Below, in pieces: positions 31,442-41,691 of a stretch of 64,000 bases of DNA. Position numbers and translations under genes: made by a program. This DNA is from Microbacterium paraoxydans (GTDB taxonomy: Bacteria > Actinomycetota > Actinomycetes > Actinomycetales > Microbacteriaceae). The stretch is taken from contig NZ_LT629770.1 in assembly GCF_900105335.1 (NCBI RefSeq), positions 372,001-436,000 of the forward strand, written 5' to 3'. Below the pieces are notes generated by a model, which saw nothing but the letters and a program-made list of their open reading frames with translations, did no database searches and had not been told where the DNA came from. Positions within the stretch are counted from its first letter, which is position 1. Each line of letters starts with the position of its first letter.

Positions 31442-32680
31442 TCACGCGTTCGCGAGAGCGTAGCCCTCCTCGCCGTGGACGACCTGGTCGACACCGGCGA
31501 TCTCGTCCTCATTCGTGATGCGGAACCCGATCGTCTTCTGGATCACGAAGCCGATCACCCAGGCGACCACGAAGGAGTAGATCAGCACGCCGGCGGCGGC
31601 GATCACCTGGACGGCGAGCTGGCGCGCGTCACCACCGACGAAGAGGCCGGTGCCGGTGGCGAAGAAGCCGAGGTACACGGTCCCGATGAGACCGCCGACG
31701 AGGTGGATACCGACCACGTCGAGCGAGTCGTCGAAGCCGAGGCGGAACTTCAGCTCCACGGCGAGGGCACAGACGATGCCGGCGACCGCGCCGAGCAGGA
31801 GGGACCACCCGGGGGTGAGGTTGGCGCACGCCGGGGTGATCGCCACGAGACCCGCCACCGCGCCGGACGCGGCGCCGACGGAGGTGGGCTTGCCGTCCTT
31901 GATGCGCTCGATGAGGATCCAGCCGAGGATCGCGGCCGCTGTCGCGCCCAGGGTGTTCAGGCCGATGAGGCCGACGCCGCCCATGTCCTCGGCAAGCCAC
32001 TCCGCGCCGGCGTTGAAGCCGAACCAGCCGAACCACAGCAGGGCGGCGCCCAGCAGCGTCAGCGGCACGTTGTGCGGCTTGAGGATGCCCTTCTGGAAGC
32101 CGATGCGCTTGCCCAGCACCAGGGCGAGGGCCAGCGCCGCGGCGCCCGCGTTGATGTGCACAGCGGTGCCGCCGGCGTAGTCGATCACGCCGATGCCGCT
32201 GTCCTCGCCGAACAGGGTGGTGCCGAGGTTCATGATCCAGCCACCGCCCCAGACCCAGGCGGCGACCGGGAAGTAGCCGACCGTGGCGAAGACGCCCGCG
32301 AAGATCAGCCAGCTGCCGAACTTCGCCCGATCGGCGATCGCCCCGGAGATGAGGGCGACGGTGATGATCGCGAAGGTGGCGCCGTACGCGACGCTGAGGA
32401 GGGCGACGTTCGATCCCTCACCCGAGGCGAGGCTGGACAGGCCGATGTCCGCGAACGGGTTGCCCGCGAAAGCCGTCGGGCTGTCCACGGCGCTCATCGA
32501 GAAGCCGAAGAGAATCCACAGCACGGCGACGAGTCCGATCGAGCCGAAGCTCATCATCATCATGCTGACGACGCTCTTCGCCTTGACGAGACCGCCGTAG
32601 AAGAACGCGACGCCGGGCGTCATGAGCAGCACCAGTGCCGTCGCGGTGATCGCCCACGAGATGTTGCCGGGAGCATCCAT
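31442..32680 (-). CDS. amtB: Ammonium transporter
   Basis: This 412-residue membrane protein has about 11 helices and conducts ammonium/ammonia. Family motifs are MTPGVAFFYGGLVKAKSV, GAIADRAKFGSWLIFAGVFA, DYAGGTAVHINAGAAALAL (first pore histidine), LLWFGWFGFNAGAEW and DVVGIHLVGGLIGTVYLGFF (second pore His). No PII (glnB) gene follows. Two GlnR-type boxes at 32754-32800 point to nitrogen-limitation control. Confidence 0.97.
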   Translation of the reverse strand: MDAPGNISWAITATALVLLMTPGVAFFYGGLVKAKSVVSMMMMSFGSIGLVAVLWILFGFSMSAVDSPTAFAGNPFADIGLSSLASGEGSNVALLSVAYGATFAIITVALISGAIADRAKFGSWLIFAGVFATVGYFPVAAWVWGGGWIMNLGTTLFGEDSGIGVIDYAGGTAVHINAGAAALALALVLGKRIGFQKGILKPHNVPLTLLGAALLWFGWFGFNAGAEWLAEDMGGVGLIGLNTLGATAAAILGWILIERIKDGKPTSVGAASGAVAGLVAITPACANLTPGWSLLLGAVAGIVCALAVELKFRLGFDDSLDVVGIHLVGGLIGTVYLGFFATGTGLFVGGDARQLAVQVIAAAGVLIYSFVVAWVIGFVIQKTIGFRITNEDEIAGVDQVVHGEEGYALANA

Positions 32681-32753
32681 AGGAAAACCTCACATCCGAA
32701 GTAGTTGAGAGCTTCAGTGTGACCACGGGCGATTTCGCCCATGCGTGAGGTTT

Positions 32754-32800
32754 GTTTCCCCGCGGTTACAGCCCGGCTCCGGGTGTGAACATCGCGTTAC
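32754..32800 (-). promoter_or_regulatory. Two GlnR boxes upstream of amtB
   Basis: Read toward amtB: GTAAC-n6-TTCAC (32785-32800), 15 bases, then GTAAC-n6-GAAAC (32754-32769). The second fits the actinobacterial GlnR consensus GTnAC-n6-GAAAC exactly. The boxes are 31 bp (three helical turns) apart and 74-120 bases before the start codon. Confidence 0.75.
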
Positions 32801-32814
32801 GCGGGCCTGCGGGC

Positions 32815-33852
32815 TTACGCAGAATGCGTGAGCGCGTTGAGCCGGGAGATGGCGCGCAGGTACTTCTTGCGGTAGCCGCCGGCCAGCATCTCGTCGGAGA
32901 ACACGGCGTCGAGCCCGAGGCCCGTCGCGAGGATCGGGATCTGGGCGTCGTAGACGCGGTCGACGAAGGCGACGAACCGCAGGGCCTCGGACTGGTCGGT
33001 GAGCTGGCGCACGCCCCGCAGCCCCACCCGGTGCAGGCCGTCGATGAGCCGGATGTAGCGCGAGGGGTGCACCTGCGCCAAGTGCCGGATGAGGTCGTCG
33101 AACGTGTCGTCAGAGACGGCGCCGTCCGCCGCGGCGGCGTCTACGGCGGCGCTGTAGGCGGCATCGTCCAGCGCCACGGCGTGACCGTCGATCGCGCGCT
33201 GCCGGAAGTCGACGCCGTCGATGCGCAGGGTCTGGAAGCTGTCCGACATCGCGTGGATCTCGCGGAGGAAGTCCTGCGCGGCGAAGCGCCCCTCGCCGAG
33301 CGCGTTCGGCGGCGTGTTGGACGTGGCCGCGAGCCGGGTGCCGGTGGGCACGAGCTCCCCCAGCAGGCGCGTCATGACCATGGTGTCGCCCGGGTCGTCG
33401 AGCTCGAACTCGTCGATGCAGAGCAGATCGGCGCCCTTGAGGAGGTCGACGGTGTTCTTGTAGCCGAGGGCACCCACCAGGGCGGTGTACTCGATGAACG
33501 AGCCGAAGTACTTCCGTCGAGCCGGCATCGCGTGGTAGATCGAGGCGAGCAGATGGGTCTTGCCCACGCCGAAGCCGCCGTCGAGGTAGACGCCGGGCTT
33601 GAGCTCCGGCTCCTTCTTGGCCCGGCTGAACAGACCGCCGCGCTTGACGGGAGCACCGCGTCCTGCGAAGCGGAGCAGCGTCTGCTTCGCCTCCTCCTGT
33701 GACGGGTAGGCGGGGTCCGCCCGATAGCTGTCGAACGTGGCGTCGTCGAACTGCGGCGGCGGCACGAGGCTCGCGAGCATCTCGGGTCCGCTGACCGTCG
33801 GTGTGCGCTCGGTGAGGTGGACGGTTCCGGTGCGGGTGGTCGGGTCGGTCAT
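32815..33852 (-). CDS. zapE: ZapE / AFG1-family ATPase
   Basis: This 345-residue AAA ATPase has Walker [14 protein letters not shown], Walker [17 protein letters not shown] and sensor 1 [17 protein letters not shown]. It then has [12 protein letters not shown] and the C-terminal [17 protein letters not shown]. The family includes E. coli ZapE, which acts at the division ring, and mitochondrial AFG1. The ATG at 33852 is chosen over a GTG one codon upstream. It is divergent from sseA. Confidence 0.9.
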   Translation of the reverse strand: MTDPTTRTGTVHLTERTPTVSGPEMLASLVPPPQFDDATFDSYRADPAYPSQEEAKQTLLRFAGRGAPVKRGGLFSRAKKEPELKPGVYLDGGFGVGKTHLLASIYHAMPARRKYFGSFIEYTALVGALGYKNTVDLLKGADLLCIDEFELDDPGDTMVMTRLLGELVPTGTRLAATSNTPPNALGEGRFAAQDFLREIHAMSDSFQTLRIDGVDFRQRAIDGHAVALDDAAYSAAVDAAAADGAVSDDTFDDLIRHLAQVHPSRYIRLIDGLHRVGLRGVRQLTDQSEALRFVAFVDRVYDAQIPILATGLGLDAVFSDEMLAGGYRKKYLRAISRLNALTHSA

Positions 33853-33996
33853 CACGGTCCTGAATCAGGCAACGGCCTGTGTCGAAGTCTTACGGATCGG
33901 GTCCCGGGGGCGCGCGGAGGATCTATCGTCGAAGGGACGGATCCACACTACGCCGTCCGCACCGCCCGCTCGCCCGCTCACCGCTACGGAGACCCC

Positions 33997-34890
33997 ATGG
34001 CCATCGAGTTCGACTCCTCCTCCCCCAAGTTCGCCGAGTACGCCGAGCCCGGCCGCCTGGTGACGACCGAGTGGCTCGCCGCCCACCTGGGAGAGCCCGG
34101 CCTCGTGGTCGTCGAGTCGGACGAGGACGTCCTCCTCTACGAGACGGGCCACATTCCCGGAGCGGTGAAGGTGGACTGGCACACCGAGCTCAACGACCCG
34201 GTGGTGCGGGACTACGTCGACGGTGAGGGCTTCGCCGAGCTGCTCAGCCGCAAGGGCATCGCCCGCGACGACACGGTCGTGATCTACGGCGACAAGAACA
34301 ACTGGTGGGCCGCCTACGCACTGTGGGTGTTCTCGCTCTTCGGCCACGAGGACGTGCGCCTCCTCGACGGCGGTCGTGACCGCTGGATCGCGGAGGGCCG
34401 CGAGCTGACCCGGGAGGCGACGAACCGTCCTGCCACGGAGTACCCGGTGGTGGAGCGCGACGACTCGGTCATCCGCGCATACAAGGAGGACGTGCTCGCC
34501 CACCTCGGCAATCCGCTCATCGACGTGCGCTCGCCGGAGGAGTACAGCGGCGAGCGGACCACGGCTCCCGCCTACCCGGAGGAGGGGACGCTGCGGGCCG
34601 GCCACATCCCCACCGCGCAGAGCGTGCCGTGGGCGAAGGCCGTCGCCGAGGACGGCGGCTTCAAGAGCCGTGCCGAGCTCGACGCCATCTACCGCGACGG
34701 CGCGGGGCTGCAGGACGGCGATGACGTCGTGGCCTACTGCCGCATCGGGGAGCGCTCGAGCCACACCTGGTTCGTGCTCAAGCACCTCCTCGGCTTCGAG
34801 AATGTCCGCAACTACGACGGCTCGTGGACGGAGTGGGGCAGCGCCGTGCGCGTCCCGATCGTGACGGGCACAGAGCCCGGGACCGTCTGA
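33997..34890 (+). CDS. sseA: Thiosulfate/3-mercaptopyruvate sulfurtransferase
   Basis: This 297-residue protein has two rhodanese domains. The N-terminal one is inactive ([13 protein letters not shown], no Cys loop); the C-terminal one carries the catalytic Cys in [15 protein letters not shown] (about residue 248). It transfers sulfur to cyanide or other acceptors. The start at 33997 has a CGGAG site. SufE follows 9 bases later, suggesting shared sulfur metabolism. Confidence 0.95.
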   Translation: MAIEFDSSSPKFAEYAEPGRLVTTEWLAAHLGEPGLVVVESDEDVLLYETGHIPGAVKVDWHTELNDPVVRDYVDGEGFAELLSRKGIARDDTVVIYGDKNNWWAAYALWVFSLFGHEDVRLLDGGRDRWIAEGRELTREATNRPATEYPVVERDDSVIRAYKEDVLAHLGNPLIDVRSPEEYSGERTTAPAYPEEGTLRAGHIPTAQSVPWAKAVAEDGGFKSRAELDAIYRDGAGLQDGDDVVAYCRIGERSSHTWFVLKHLLGFENVRNYDGSWTEWGSAVRVPIVTGTEPGTV

Positions 34891-34899
34891 GGTGGGAGA

Positions 34900-35340
34900 A
34901 TGGCGGGGATGAACGCCTCCGCCCTGCCTGACACTCTCGCCGAGATCCGCGACGGATTCCTGGAGACCCCGGAATCGGACCGCCTGCTGCTACTCCTGGA
35001 GTATGCGGACGAGCTGCCCGCCGTCTCCGACGAGGTGGCGGCGCATCCGGAGATGTGCGAGCGCGTCGCGGAGTGTCAATCGCCGGTCTACATCTACGTC
35101 GAAGTCCACGACGACGTCGTGACCATGCACGCCACGGCTCCGGAAGAGGCGCCGACGACCCGGGGGTTCGCGAGCATCCTGGTGCAGGGCCTCACCGGAC
35201 TGACGGCGGACGAGGTCCTGGCGATCCCCGAGGACTACCCGCAGTCGATCGGGCTCACGAAGGCGGTGTCACCGCTGCGGATCGGCGGCATGACCGGCAT
35301 GCTGATGCGCGCCAAGAACCAGGTCAGGCAGAAGCGCTGA
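34900..35340 (+). CDS. sufE: SufE-family Fe-S cluster assembly protein
   Basis: This 146-residue protein (143 if the ATG at 34909 is used) is the sulfur acceptor for SufS-type cysteine desulfurase. It shows DRLLLLLEYADELP, the catalytic Cys in RVAECQSPVYIYVE, GLTADEVLAIPEDYPQSIGL and GMLMRAKNQ. It is probably co-transcribed with sseA. Its 3' end overlaps the convergent hydrolase gene by 17 bases. Confidence 0.93.
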   Translation: MAGMNASALPDTLAEIRDGFLETPESDRLLLLLEYADELPAVSDEVAAHPEMCERVAECQSPVYIYVEVHDDVVTMHATAPEEAPTTRGFASILVQGLTGLTADEVLAIPEDYPQSIGLTKAVSPLRIGGMTGMLMRAKNQVRQKR

Positions 35341-36481
35341 GCCCCTGCGCCGCAAGCCACTCCGTGATCGCGGTGGTCCAGCCCTTCTCGTCGTAGTTCC
35401 AGAGCTTGGTGTGCCTCGCGACCGTGAAGCGCGGCATGGTGACGAGTTCCGGCCGCGCCTCCTGCAGGGCGTGTGAGGCGTCCGCGGGGACGAAGCCGTC
35501 GTCGTCGCTGTGCAGGATGAGGATCGGCGCGTGCAGTTCGTCGGCACGGGCGACCATATCCAGGCGGTCGAACAGGATGGGTTCGTCCGCGCCGCTGAGC
35601 TTCGCCGTGAGCGGCAGCTGCAGCGCCCCCATCGCGAGGGCGGGAAGGGGTTCACGCACCCGGGCGACCCGAGCCTGGAAGCGCAGCACGGTGCGCCAAT
35701 CCACGACCGGCGACTCCAGAATGATGCCCGCGATGCGGTCGCGATAGCCGGAGTTGACCGCGGCCTGCAACGACACGGCGCCGCCCATGGACCAGCCCAT
35801 CAGCACGACCCGCTCCGCGCCGTGACGCAACGCGTAGGCGATCCCGGCGTCCACGTCCCGCCACTCCGACGCCCCGAGGGCGTAGGCGCCCGCCTTGGTC
35901 CGCGGCGCCTCGCCGTCGTTGCGGTACGACACGACGAGCGTGGGCAGCCCCGCCGCATGCAGCACCGGCACGGCACGGAGGCATTCCGCCCGCGTCGTGC
36001 CGCGACCGTGCACCTGGATGACCCAGGTCGAGGAGTCCCCCGGGAAGAACCACGCGGGGCACGGCCCGGCCGGAGAGCCGATGAGCACGTTCTCCCATCG
36101 CAGGTGCAACTCGCTCGGCGACGTGTAGTAGCTGCCGCTGAACGAGGCTCCGCGGTCCACCCGGGCTCCGGGTTCGATCTTCGTGAGGAGCTTGCGCCGC
36201 ACGGTGGTGCTGTCCGCGCTGAGCACCGCGCCGAGCTTGACGTAGCCGTACGTGCCCGTGGTGAAGAGGCCGTATCGCCCCGGCAGCTCGGTGTCGAGGG
36301 TGCGGCGGAGTTCGATGGTCTGCGCCCCGGTGTCGATCGCGAGGATCTCCGTGTCCTGGACGCGGCTTCGCAACGGGGTGACGACCCGACGCGCCACCGC
36401 GATCACGAGGATCCCGACGGTGGCGCCCAGGGCGAGGAGCGCGGGGACAACGATCGCAACGGCGTGCCTGAGACTCTTCAT
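35324..36481 (-). CDS. Membrane-anchored alpha/beta hydrolase
   Basis: This 385-residue protein has one N-terminal membrane helix (HAVAIVVPALLALGATVGIL), then a long linker and an alpha/beta hydrolase fold: VIQVHGRGTTRAEC, the nucleophile elbow GWSMGGAVSLQAA, Asp in ILILHSDDDGFVPADAS and His in VARHTKLWN. It is probably an extracellular-face esterase or peptidase; the substrate is unknown. A TAGAGT box overlaps, on the other strand, the -10 of the divergent DUF3000 gene. Confidence 0.85.
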   Translation of the reverse strand: MKSLRHAVAIVVPALLALGATVGILVIAVARRVVTPLRSRVQDTEILAIDTGAQTIELRRTLDTELPGRYGLFTTGTYGYVKLGAVLSADSTTVRRKLLTKIEPGARVDRGASFSGSYYTSPSELHLRWENVLIGSPAGPCPAWFFPGDSSTWVIQVHGRGTTRAECLRAVPVLHAAGLPTLVVSYRNDGEAPRTKAGAYALGASEWRDVDAGIAYALRHGAERVVLMGWSMGGAVSLQAAVNSGYRDRIAGIILESPVVDWRTVLRFQARVARVREPLPALAMGALQLPLTAKLSGADEPILFDRLDMVARADELHAPILILHSDDDGFVPADASHALQEARPELVTMPRFTVARHTKLWNYDEKGWTTAITEWLAAQGLSASA

Positions 36482-36506
36482 CGCCTTCCGACTCTAGCCT
36501 GTTGCC

Positions 36507-37088
36507 GTGACCGCACACCCCGAGGCCGGGACGCCCTTCGACGCCGCCGTCGCCGAACTGCGCGCGACCGCGTTCCGCGACGACATCGCGGTCCGCGAGA
36601 TCCCCACGCCGCAGAACCTCGCGCCCTTCGCGATCGCGCTCTCCGCCGACGTCCGCCCGGGCGAGGACGGCGACTCGATATACGGCACCGGACGGTTCAT
36701 CCTCCTGCACGATCCCGACGAACCGGATGCCTGGGGCGGCGCCTGGCGCATCGTGATCTTCGCCCAGGCTCCGCTGGAGACCGAGATCGGCACAGACCCC
36801 CTGCTCGCCGACGTCACCTGGTCGTGGCTCGTCGACGCGCTGGATTCTCGAGACGCGATCTACCACTCCCCGTCCGGCACGTCGACGAAGACGCTGTCGA
36901 AGGGATTCGGCGGCCTCGCCGACGAGGGAGACGGTGCACAGATAGAATTGCGGGCGTCCTGGACTCCGGAGGGCCCGTTCCGACCGCACGTCGAAGCATG
37001 GGCCGAGCTGGTCGGAATGCTGGCGGGGCTTCCGCCGGGTTCCGAGGGCATCGCCGTGATCGGCGCGCGAAAGGCTGTACGTGACTGA
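36507..37088 (+). CDS. DUF3000-family protein
   Basis: This 193-residue protein begins MTAHPEAGTPFDAAVAELRA, with IPTPQNLAPFAIALSADV, WGGAWRIVIFAQAPLETEIG and LVDALDSRDAIYHSPSGTST. These are DUF3000 features, an actinobacteria-only family usually placed directly ahead of ribonuclease D, as here. Function unknown. TAGCCT ends six bases before the GTG (leaderless). It overlaps rnd by eight bases. Confidence 0.9.
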   Translation: MTAHPEAGTPFDAAVAELRATAFRDDIAVREIPTPQNLAPFAIALSADVRPGEDGDSIYGTGRFILLHDPDEPDAWGGAWRIVIFAQAPLETEIGTDPLLADVTWSWLVDALDSRDAIYHSPSGTSTKTLSKGFGGLADEGDGAQIELRASWTPEGPFRPHVEAWAELVGMLAGLPPGSEGIAVIGARKAVRD

Positions 37089-38274
37089 ATACTCCGTGAT
37101 CTCCGAAACCGAGGAGTTCCGCGCCGCCTGTGCTGCGCTCGCCGCAGGCACCGGCCCGGTCGCCGTCGACGTGGAGCGGGCGTCCGGCTTCCGCTACTCG
37201 CAGCGGGCCTATCTGGTCCAGGTGTTCCGGCGCGAGGCCGGGGTGTTCCTGTTCGACCCGCCCGCGATCGGCGACTTCGCTCCCCTGCAGGAGGCCATCG
37301 GCGACGTCGAGTGGGTGCTCCACGCGGCCAGCCAGGACCTCCCGTCGCTGCGCGAGCTGCACCTGGAGCCGAAGGAGATCTTCGACACCGAGCTCGCGTC
37401 CCGCCTGCTCGGTCACGACAGGGTGGGTCTGGCCGCCGTCGTCGAGGACACGCTCGGCATCACCCTGAAGAAGGAGCACTCGGCAGCCGACTGGTCGACC
37501 CGTCCGCTGCCCGACTCCTGGCTGGACTATGCCGCGCTGGACGTGCTGCACCTCGTCGACGTCCGTGACGCCCTCGTCGCCGAGCTCGAAGAACAGGGCA
37601 AGACCGCGTTCGCCGCGCAGGAGTTCGCCGCCACCCTGGCGCGCGCCCCGAAGGCCCCGCGCGAAGACCCCTGGCGGCGGCTGAGCGGGCTCCACCAGGT
37701 GCGCGGCGCCCGCAACCTCGCCGTGGCCCGCGCCCTGTGGGAGGCGCGCGAGATGTACGCGCAGCAGCAGGACATCTCGCCCGGGCGCCTCGTGCCCGAC
37801 CGCTCCCTCGTCGCCGCCGTCCTCGCCAACCCCGCCTCCAAGCAGGCTCTCGCGGGAGTCAAGGAGTTCCAGGGTCGCGCGAGCCGCACCCAGCTCGACC
37901 GCTGGTGGCAGGCGATCGTCGACGGCCGTGCCGCCGAGACGCTGCCGCGCGAGCGTGTGCCCAGCGACGCGCTCCCGCCGCCCCGCGCCTGGGGCGACCG
38001 CAACCCGGACGCGGACGCCCGCCTGAAGGCCGCCCGTCCCGCCGTCGAGGCCGTCGCGGAGGAGCTGGGTATGCCCACGGAGAACCTCCTCACGCCCGAG
38101 TACCTGCGCCGGGTCGCGTGGGACGGCCCGGGCACGACGGCGGAAGAGATCGGCGCCGCGCTGTCCGCGCTCGGGGCCCGCCCCTGGCAGGTTGAACAGA
38201 CTGCACAGAAGATCGCCGACGCCTTTGTAGAGGCGGCGCAATCGCCGGACACCACGTCCGCGACGGCTTCGTAG
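37081..38274 (+). CDS. rnd: Ribonuclease D
   Basis: This 397-residue 3'-5' exoribonuclease trims stable RNA. The DEDD exonuclease domain shows AVDVERASGFRYSQRAYLVQ, HAASQDLPSL and DYAALDVLHLVDV. Two HRDC-like helical domains follow (RRLSGLHQVRGARNLAVARA and QLDRWWQAIV). The GTG start lies inside the end of the DUF3000 gene. Confidence 0.93.
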   Translation: MTEYSVISETEEFRAACAALAAGTGPVAVDVERASGFRYSQRAYLVQVFRREAGVFLFDPPAIGDFAPLQEAIGDVEWVLHAASQDLPSLRELHLEPKEIFDTELASRLLGHDRVGLAAVVEDTLGITLKKEHSAADWSTRPLPDSWLDYAALDVLHLVDVRDALVAELEEQGKTAFAAQEFAATLARAPKAPREDPWRRLSGLHQVRGARNLAVARALWEAREMYAQQQDISPGRLVPDRSLVAAVLANPASKQALAGVKEFQGRASRTQLDRWWQAIVDGRAAETLPRERVPSDALPPPRAWGDRNPDADARLKAARPAVEAVAEELGMPTENLLTPEYLRRVAWDGPGTTAEEIGAALSALGARPWQVEQTAQKIADAFVEAAQSPDTTSATAS

Positions 38275-38347
38275 GTTCGATCCAACCGATTCCTCCCGGT
38301 TTCCGGCCGTTCATAGACTGAGGCCACCGCACTAACTTGGAGGCAGA

Positions 38348-39553
38348 GTGGCCGAGATCTCGGACGTCTTCTTCGTCGATGGAGTGCGCACCCCCTTCGG
38401 GCGCGCCGGCGAAAAGGGCATGTACTGGAACACCCGCGCGGATGACCTCGCCGTGAAGGCGACCATCGGCCTGATGGAGCGCAACGCGGCCGTGCCGGCG
38501 GACCGCATCGACGATGTCGCCATCGCCGCGACGAGCCAGACCGGCGACCAGGGGCTCACCCTCGGGCGGTCGGTGGCGATCCTCGCCGGACTCCCCCAGA
38601 CCGTCCCCGGACTCGCGGTGGAGCGCATGTGCGCCGGCGCGATGACGAGCGTGACGACCATGGGCGCCTCGATCGGCGTGGGCATGTACGACCTCGCCCT
38701 CGCAGGCGGCGTCGAGCACATGGGTCACCACCCGATCGGCGCGAACGCCGACCCCAACCCGCGTTTCGTGGCGGAGAAGATGGTCGACCCTGGCGCCCTC
38801 AACATGGGCGTCACCGCGGAGCGCATCTTCGACCGCTTCCCGCACCTCACCAAGGAGCGCTCCGACCGCTACGGCATGCGCAGCCAGCAGAAGGTGCAGG
38901 CGGCGTACGACGCCGGCAAGATCCAGCCGGACCTCGTGTCCGTCGCGATCAAGGGTGCCGACGGTGCCTGGGGCCTCGCCACCGAGGATGAGGGCCGCCG
39001 TCCGCAGACCACGATGGAGGACCTCGCCGGCCTCAAGACTCCCTTCCGCCCACACGGTCGCGTGACCGCCGGAACGTCCTCCCCGCTCACCGACGGCGCG
39101 ACGATGTCGCTGCTCGCCGGCGGCAGCGCGGTCAAGGAGCTCGGACTTGCGCCGAAGATGCGGATGGTCTCGTTCGCGTTCGCCGGTGTGCAGCCCGAGA
39201 TCATGGGTATCGGCCCGATCCCGTCGACCGAGAAGGCGCTCAAGAAGGCCGGTCTGGACATCTCCGACATCGGACTCTTCGAGCTCAATGAGGCGTTCGC
39301 CATCCAGGTGATCTCCCTCCTCGACCACTTCGGCATCGACGACGACGACCCCCGCGTGAACCCGTGGGGCGGCGCGATCGCCGTGGGCCACCCGCTGGCC
39401 GCATCCGGCGTCCGCCTCATGATCCAGCTCGCGGCGCAGTTCGCCGAGCGCCCCGACGTGCGCTACGGCCTGACGGCGATGTGCGTCGGTCTCGGTCAGG
39501 GCGGATCGGTCATCTGGGAGAACCCGCACTACGACGGAAAGAAGAAGAAGTGA
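38348..39553 (+). CDS. fadA: Acetyl-CoA C-acyltransferase (3-ketoacyl-CoA thiolase)
   Basis: This 401-residue thiolase performs the last step of fatty-acid beta-oxidation. The catalytic residues are Cys in VERMCAGAMTS (about 94), His in VGHPLAASG (about 347) and Cys in AMCVGLGQGG (about 379). GGAGG precedes the GTG start; TAGACT at 38314-38319 may be its -10. It overlaps fadB by four bases (GTGA). Confidence 0.96.
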   Translation: MAEISDVFFVDGVRTPFGRAGEKGMYWNTRADDLAVKATIGLMERNAAVPADRIDDVAIAATSQTGDQGLTLGRSVAILAGLPQTVPGLAVERMCAGAMTSVTTMGASIGVGMYDLALAGGVEHMGHHPIGANADPNPRFVAEKMVDPGALNMGVTAERIFDRFPHLTKERSDRYGMRSQQKVQAAYDAGKIQPDLVSVAIKGADGAWGLATEDEGRRPQTTMEDLAGLKTPFRPHGRVTAGTSSPLTDGATMSLLAGGSAVKELGLAPKMRMVSFAFAGVQPEIMGIGPIPSTEKALKKAGLDISDIGLFELNEAFAIQVISLLDHFGIDDDDPRVNPWGGAIAVGHPLAASGVRLMIQLAAQFAERPDVRYGLTAMCVGLGQGGSVIWENPHYDGKKKK

Positions 39554-41691
39554 GCTACGACGACGTCGACTTCTCGCCCATCCAGGCGCTCACCGAGGGA
39601 GAGGTCATCACGCACTCCCCCGTGCGCGACATCCGCCTCGCGTCGGGCAAGGTCCTCGCCCTGATCACGCTGGACAACGGTCGGGACCACACCCGTCCGA
39701 ACACCCTAGGTCCTGCCACCCTCACCGAACTCGGCGCGACACTCGACGGCCTGAAGAGCCGCGCGGCGGCCAGCGAGATCCAGGCGGTCGGCATCACCGG
39801 CAAGCAGTACATCATGGCCGCCGGTGCCGACCTCTCGGACATCAGCAAGGTCGGCTCCCGGGACAACGCGCGTCTGATCGCCCAGCTCGGCCACAAGGTG
39901 CTCGGGAAGCTGAGCGAGCTCGGCGTGCCGTCGTTCGCGTTCGTGAACGGACTCGCACTGGGCGGTGGCCTGGAGATCGCGCTGAACTCCACGTACCGCA
40001 CGGTCGACGCCTCGGCGGCGGCCGTGGCGCTGCCCGAGGTCTTCCTCGGCATCATCCCCGGCTGGGGCGGGGCGTACCTGCTGCCGAACCTCATCGGCAT
40101 CGAGAACGCCCTCGAGGTGGTCATCTCCAACCCCCTCAAGCAGAACCGCATGCTGAAGCCGCAGCAGGCCTTCGACCTCGGCATCTTCGACGCCATCTTC
40201 CCCGCTGCGACCTACCTCGAGAACTCGCTCGCCTGGGCGGACGCGGTCCTCGGCGGCACGAAGGTCGTGCGCAAGAACGAGCCGGGCAAGATCGAGCGGC
40301 TCACCAAGTGGCCGATCGCCATCAAGATGGCGCGCGGCATGCTGGAGTCCAAGATCGGCACCGTGCCGAAGTCGCCCTACGCGGCTCTCGAGCTGCTCGA
40401 CAAGGCGAAGAGCGGCACCAAGGCGGAGGGCTTCGCCCGCGAGGACGAGGCTCTGGCGGAACTGGTGACCGGCGATCAGTTCGCCGCGTCGATGTACGCC
40501 TTCGACCTCGTGCAGAAGCGCGCGAAGCGTCCGGTCGGCGCCCCCGACAAGGAGCTCGCGAAGAAGGTCACCAAGGTCGGCATCATCGGTGCGGGTCTCA
40601 TGGCCAGCCAGTTCGCGCTGCTGTTCGTGCGCAAGCTCCAGGTGCCCGTGCTGATCACCGACCTCGACCAGGCGCGCGTCGACAAGGGCGTCGCCTACAT
40701 CCACGAGGAGATCGGCAAGCTGGAGGCCAAGGGCCGGGTGGACGCGGACACCGCGAACAAGCTGCGCGGTCTCGTCACGGGCACCACCGACAAGAGCCTC
40801 TACGCGGACTGCGACTTCGTCATCGAGGCGGTCTTCGAAGAGGTCGGCGTCAAGCAGCAGGTCTTCGGCGAGATCGAGAAGATCATCGCGGAGGACGCGG
40901 TGCTCGCCACGAACACCTCGTCGCTCTCGGTCGAGGAGATCGGCGCGAAGCTCGCCCACCCGGAGCGGCTCGTCGGCTTCCACTTCTTCAACCCGGTCGC
41001 GGTCATGCCGCTGATCGAGATCGTGAAGACGCCGACGACCGCCGACACCGCCCTGTCGACGGCGTTCGTCGTCGCCAAGAACCTCGGCAAGAACGCGGTG
41101 CTCACCGCCGATGCCCCGGGCTTCGTGGTGAACCGTCTGCTCGCGAAGGTCATGGGCGAGGCGGCGCGCGCCGTCTACGAGGGCACCCCGATCGCCGACG
41201 TCGAGAAGGCGTTCGCGCCGCTCGGCCTCCCGATGGGCCCCTTCCAGCTCATCGACCTCGTCGGCTGGAAGGTCGCCGCGCACGTGCAGGACACCATGGT
41301 GCGCGCGTTCCCCGACCGGTTCTACGCCAACGAGAACTTCCATGCCCTGGCCGAGCTCGACCAGGTCGTCGAGAAGGACAAGGGCGGCCGGGTGGTCGGC
41401 TGGACGAAGCAGGCCGAGAAGGTCCTGGCGCCCGCCGTCGGCAAGAGCCCGGCGTCGGCGGCCACGATCCTGCAGCGCGTGCAGGACGGACTCGCGACCG
41501 AGATCAAGCTGATGCTCGACGAGGGCGTGGTGCCGGAGGTCGAGGACATCGACCTGTGCCTCATCCTCGGCGCCGGCTGGCCGTTCATCGATGGTGGGGC
41601 GTCGCCGTACCTCGACCGCGAGGGGGCCGCCGAGCGCGCGTTCGGCGGCTCGTTCCACACGCCGCAGATCCGCGGTATCGAGAACCGCTGA
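39550..41691 (+). CDS. fadB: Trifunctional-type enoyl-CoA hydratase / 3-hydroxyacyl-CoA dehydrogenase
   Basis: This 713-residue two-domain enzyme has an N-terminal crotonase domain (about 1-300: GADLSDISKVG, FVNGLALGGGLEIALNS, PEVFLGIIPGWGGA) and a C-terminal NAD-dependent dehydrogenase (from about 340: VGIIGAGLMASQFA, VGFHFFNPVAVMPLIEI, DAPGFVVNRLLAKVM). It catalyses the two steps before FadA. The GTG at 39550 overlaps the fadA stop. Its stop abuts the stop of the convergent GMC gene. Confidence 0.96.
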   Translation: MSYDDVDFSPIQALTEGEVITHSPVRDIRLASGKVLALITLDNGRDHTRPNTLGPATLTELGATLDGLKSRAAASEIQAVGITGKQYIMAAGADLSDISKVGSRDNARLIAQLGHKVLGKLSELGVPSFAFVNGLALGGGLEIALNSTYRTVDASAAAVALPEVFLGIIPGWGGAYLLPNLIGIENALEVVISNPLKQNRMLKPQQAFDLGIFDAIFPAATYLENSLAWADAVLGGTKVVRKNEPGKIERLTKWPIAIKMARGMLESKIGTVPKSPYAALELLDKAKSGTKAEGFAREDEALAELVTGDQFAASMYAFDLVQKRAKRPVGAPDKELAKKVTKVGIIGAGLMASQFALLFVRKLQVPVLITDLDQARVDKGVAYIHEEIGKLEAKGRVDADTANKLRGLVTGTTDKSLYADCDFVIEAVFEEVGVKQQVFGEIEKIIAEDAVLATNTSSLSVEEIGAKLAHPERLVGFHFFNPVAVMPLIEIVKTPTTADTALSTAFVVAKNLGKNAVLTADAPGFVVNRLLAKVMGEAARAVYEGTPIADVEKAFAPLGLPMGPFQLIDLVGWKVAAHVQDTMVRAFPDRFYANENFHALAELDQVVEKDKGGRVVGWTKQAEKVLAPAVGKSPASAATILQRVQDGLATEIKLMLDEGVVPEVEDIDLCLILGAGWPFIDGGASPYLDREGAAERAFGGSFHTPQIRGIENR

